Part shown: positions 60,771 through 64,000 of the stretch, in pieces
Layout of the letters: the number at the start of each line of letters is the position of its first letter
Position numbering within the stretch: position 1 is the first letter of the stretch
NCBI RefSeq assembly: GCF_029873635.1
Contig: NC_080417.1
Span: forward strand, 32,166,214 to 32,230,213
Length of the DNA: 64,000 nt
Source: Malania oleifera
Taxonomy: Eukaryota > Streptophyta > Magnoliopsida > Santalales > Ximeniaceae
Direction: 5' to 3'
Program-made: the position numbers and the translations under genes
The notes under the pieces: model-generated
Seen by the model: the letters and a program-made list of their open reading frames with translations, nothing else
Databases searched by the model: none
What the model was told of the DNA's origin: nothing

Positions 60771-62818
60771 TGTAAGTATCCGAACTCGAGTAAGTTCCTA
60801 CATATAAATTTTTCAGCAGATACAAATAAATCTAAATTATTTTTATTACCAGAGCACTAATTAGGTTTATTACAAATATATGTCTCAACTATTAAAATAC
60901 AAATTTCTAAAATTCTAAATTACACAAACATATTCTAAATTGTATTATGCTAAATTTTTATTCTACTCTACTCTATCTATTTCCGCTCAAGCACTTGTCA
61001 TGCCAGATTTCTGGTACACTTTTTAAAATAATTTGAAATGTAAAATAATGATTGGGGTGAGATGATGTTAAGTAAGTAAATAAAATTATTATTAGTGTGT
61101 AGAAAAAATGAGCTCTCATAATATTTTAATTTCGTAAAATAATATTTAATACTATAACTTCAAAAATGCTTTAAAAATAAATGTAAATTTAAAATTTTCT
61201 ACATAAAACTTTTACTATCATTTATAGCAGTAAAATTTTATAATCATATACTATAATTGTTAAACTAAACTTTTTAACTTTTAAAACTACAACTATAATA
61301 CTCAATCATGTATATATACTTTTCCTTATTAAATCATTATTTAAGCACAAAAATGTCTCCGTTCACATAAACAAATATTTTTCCTTCAATTCATCAATAA
61401 TTCTGTATACGTAATTAAATATGTATATACACGTACTGTAAAAACCACCCTTAGGCTTGTTAATCGTAAGTCATATTTACCCAAATGATTAGGTTGTACG
61501 GTCCGAAAACTAGACTTAACTGGCTAGCCGCCAAACTAAATCAACGTATATCATCATTAAGTAAGATTTTCTCTATTAAACTTTGATCCAACCCAGGTAT
61601 GCACTTAGGAGAAATTCATTACCATATAAAACCACTCTACAAACAGCATAGATGTACTCTGATCCGTTTAAACTTTAAGTTGTGGTACCAAACATTCATA
61701 ATTTTCCTATATTGTTTGTGTCATAAGGGATTTTGAAAATATTTTATTATAGAATTTATAAAATTACAATAATATCATGAAAATTTCATTTTTACTCATA
61801 TTTTCATGAAATACGCAACGTAAAAAAATTAACTCATGTTATTTTTACTCATATTTTCGTGAAATATGCAACGTAAAAATAAACTCATACCACATAATTT
61901 TCGTATTAAAACTATTTTATTGAATAAAGATTAATGCTATAAAATACTCGAGGGGTTTAGAACATTTTTTGACTCAAAAATAAATGCAAGTATATTAAAG
62001 ATAAAACTGGTATAATTAAACATGCGTAAAAATAAATTTTGGAGAATTTTATGAAAATAACTAGCATAATCAAAATTTACTTACAAATAAATTCGGATAA
62101 AAATTTAAATAAAAATTTAACATAATCAAATTTACTTACCTCTTACTTAACCTTATGTTACGATCACAATGAATATCTTTAAAAAAAATGAGATCCGAAA
62201 GAGTGGGTGAGTGAGAATTTAATTATAACAAAAATTCTCCCTCCACCACTAATTCTTTCACTCACTAATCATTCTCTTCCTTTGAATATTTTTTGTGAAA
62301 AATGAAGGTTGAGAGCTTTCTATTTATAGGAAAATTTTGAGGAAGAAAATGAAATTTGTAAAAGTGTGGAGAGAGAGGTGAAATTATAATTTTTTTAAAA
62401 TTAATAAATAGGTATGAGATGAGTTAGGTATGAGATGAGAATAATGATCATGTGGAGGAAATGGGAGTGCTTACTCACACTCCCATTTAATTAATTTCTA
62501 ATTAATTTACTTAATTAATTGATTAATTAATTATTTTATTTTATTTTTTATTTTTTTAAAATCATTATTATTATCATTGTTATTATTTTTAAGTTATTTC
62601 TTAGTTTTTTTTTTTTTGAAAAAAAATTAAGTTCTAATTTCGAAAACTCATATGGGTCTCACATGGTCTTGTGGGACCCAAGTTGGTCCTATGTAATTCC
62701 AATAGTCCTCACATGGTTTTATGAGTCCTACACAGCTTTGGGACTCATGTGGACTCTACACGGCTTCGAGATTCATGTGAGCCCCACACAGTTTTGTGGA
62801 CCCTACATAAGATACCTA

Positions 62819-62864
<46 letters not shown>

Positions 62865-63161
62865 ATATATTTCTACAAATTATGTCATTCAAAATATTAT
62901 TTTATGTATATGTATTTATTTATGCGTACAAATAGTGTTTATCCTGTTTATGCTATGAAATTTCATTTTAAAAAAACCAACCTCTAGGAAGCAACTGAGC
63001 GGTAGTGGTCTCTGAGCACTCGCTAAGATAAGATCTTTCTTAAGCGTCAAATATGGAATCAAGGATCTTACAGAAAAACACTTCTATATTGATATTAACT
63101 TAATGGTCATTTTTATTATTATTATGCTTTAATCGTATATATATATTTTTGGATCATCACA
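60771..63161 (-). repeat. 3' LTR of a second Tekay-like gypsy element
   Basis: It starts TGTAAGTATCCG (compare TGTAACGACCTG at 21596) and ends GGATCATCACA (compare GGGTCATTACA). Right after it comes TTTTCCCCTCCTTATAAAA then TGTCCTCGAAATTTAC, nearly the same as after the LTR at 15331, i.e. the element's purine tract on the minus strand. A GGGGTGAGAT...AAGTAAGTAAATAAA block at 61055-61085 parallels 13550-13580. A TTA microsatellite lies at 62820-62862. The body of the element would extend to the right. Confidence 0.72.
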
Positions 63162-64000
63162 TTTTCCCCTCCTTATAAAAATTTTGTCCTCGAAATTTAC
63201 TAATTTAAAATGAATACTGTATGATTGGTTGCACTATTTGAAAGAATAAACGATTTTACTAAGTCTTAGAATAGATTGAGAGTCAATTTGGCGAAATATT
63301 TTATATTGAGAACTGAAATGTGAATCGTTGGTCTAATAGGGGTTGAAATGGAAAAGAAATTCAGAAGATGTGGAAAAGGATAATTTATATATATATATAT
63401 ATATATTATATACATATCCTATAAATTAAAAATATATATATAAAATAAAATAAAATGAAATCTGGCCTTTAGAGCCTTAGCTTAACATCAACATCTATTG
63501 AAGTGATAGCGGTGTCACTGCTAACTGTCTAAGTTCTTTCTTGGCAGAGTTGACCTTTTGTAATGTCGCCAGCTTGGGTTGGAAAAAGGGAGATAACGCT
63601 CGTTTGTTCGGCAAAGGAGGAAGAGCTACCCTCTTCCCCTTGTGGCCTTTGGTGGGGATGCTCATAACGAGTCATCGGTGGCCCGTACATAAGTCTTAAT
63701 GCGTTTTGGATCTCTTGACAATGGTGGAGTAGACCAACATTATCACAAACCCTTTGTGTGGTGACTGCGATGCTGCCATTGTAAGGGGTATGACTCATTG
63801 GTGTGATGTTAGTTGTAAGTTTCATAGATGGAATATTGTCGATAGAGATGAGGATACAAGTGGTTGAGAAAATGACATGGGCACTGCTCGGGGCGGTAGT
63901 GGCAGAGAAGGTAAGATGGATAATTGATGGGACAGTAGTTGAAATAATGACTTCTTCAACTTATCCTTGCTTACACCTACGGTTCTCAAACCAAATGCGT
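63162..64000 (-). pseudogene. Right-edge region with an unidentified minus-strand ORF
   Basis: Next to the LTR purine tract the DNA is AT-rich with a (TA)n run at 63390-63415. From about 63945 down to 63529 the minus strand is open (ending ITKGQLCQERT). It is moderately GC-rich and includes LRLMYGPPMTRYEHPHQRPQ, but I do not recognise it. Directly at the edge another frame reads RIWFENRRCKQG and a stop, resembling the third helix of a homeodomain (WFxNRR). It could be the last exon of a gene lying to the right, a captured gene fragment in the gypsy element, or chance. Not pol of the Tekay type. Confidence 0.3.

Noticed and set aside
1-64000. tRNA or rRNA genes
   Set aside because: Only SINE-like pol III box remnants were seen; no cloverleaf-compatible tRNA or rRNA sequence was recognised by eye.

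Overview
This is nuclear DNA from a flowering plant, almost certainly a woody eudicot with a repeat-rich genome. The evidence is two recognisable plant genes with GT/GC-AG introns, plant-type Ty1/copia and Ty3/gypsy elements primed by initiator-Met tRNA, hAT, TRIM, RTE, L1 and SINE-like repeats, and an AT-rich background. The species cannot be named from the sequence alone.

Genes. (1) At the left edge, minus strand, are the first three coding exons (1944-2681) of an ARL2/TITAN5-type small GTPase. The exons for its C-terminal half are not in the window. (2) The main gene is a complete minus-strand NOL6/NRAP (Utp22-type, small-subunit processome) gene. I rebuilt 26 coding exons from 57132 down to 27902. 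They sum to 3183 nt (1060 residues plus stop) with every junction in phase, spread over 29.2 kb because its introns are full of transposons. Intron 9 alone is 12.8 kb. Three of its 25 introns use GC-AG instead of GT-AG. Its upstream region carries five Site II (TGGGCY) elements, as is usual for plant ribosome-biogenesis genes.

Layout. 1-2.7 kb: ARL2 exons, with a complete TRIM and a SINE-like copy in the third intron. 2.7-6.5 kb: sparse DNA with a solo copia LTR and a CT microsatellite. 6.5-12.4 kb: a hAT element (8-bp target duplication) holding a full-length but defective Tork/Tnt1-like copia. 13.2-23.7 kb: a Tekay/Del-like gypsy (5-bp target duplication, about 2.1-kb LTRs) whose pol is largely replaced by the 3' end of a SIRE-like copia. 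24.0-27.3 kb: a copia reduced to gag, protease and a pol tail. 27.9-57.1 kb: NOL6, with an L1-like fragment, RTE fragments, a small gypsy, a SINE-like copy, a larger gypsy with a nested Tat/Ogre-like LTR, and hAT-type MITEs in its introns. 57.4-64 kb: AT-rich DNA, a small hAT derivative with an exact 8-bp target duplication, and the 3' LTR of another Tekay-like gypsy that runs toward the right edge.

The two host genes are unrelated in function (a tubulin-folding/vesicle GTPase and a nucleolar pre-rRNA processing factor). They only share the strand and are about 25 kb apart. I see no prokaryotic, CRISPR, organellar or rRNA/tRNA gene features. The points most worth a second look are the cluster of GC-AG introns, the duplicated splice donor next to a microsatellite in NOL6 intron 18, the layered insertions dated by target duplications, and the arrays of GTCGAC-centred palindromes in the U3 of two unrelated LTR families.
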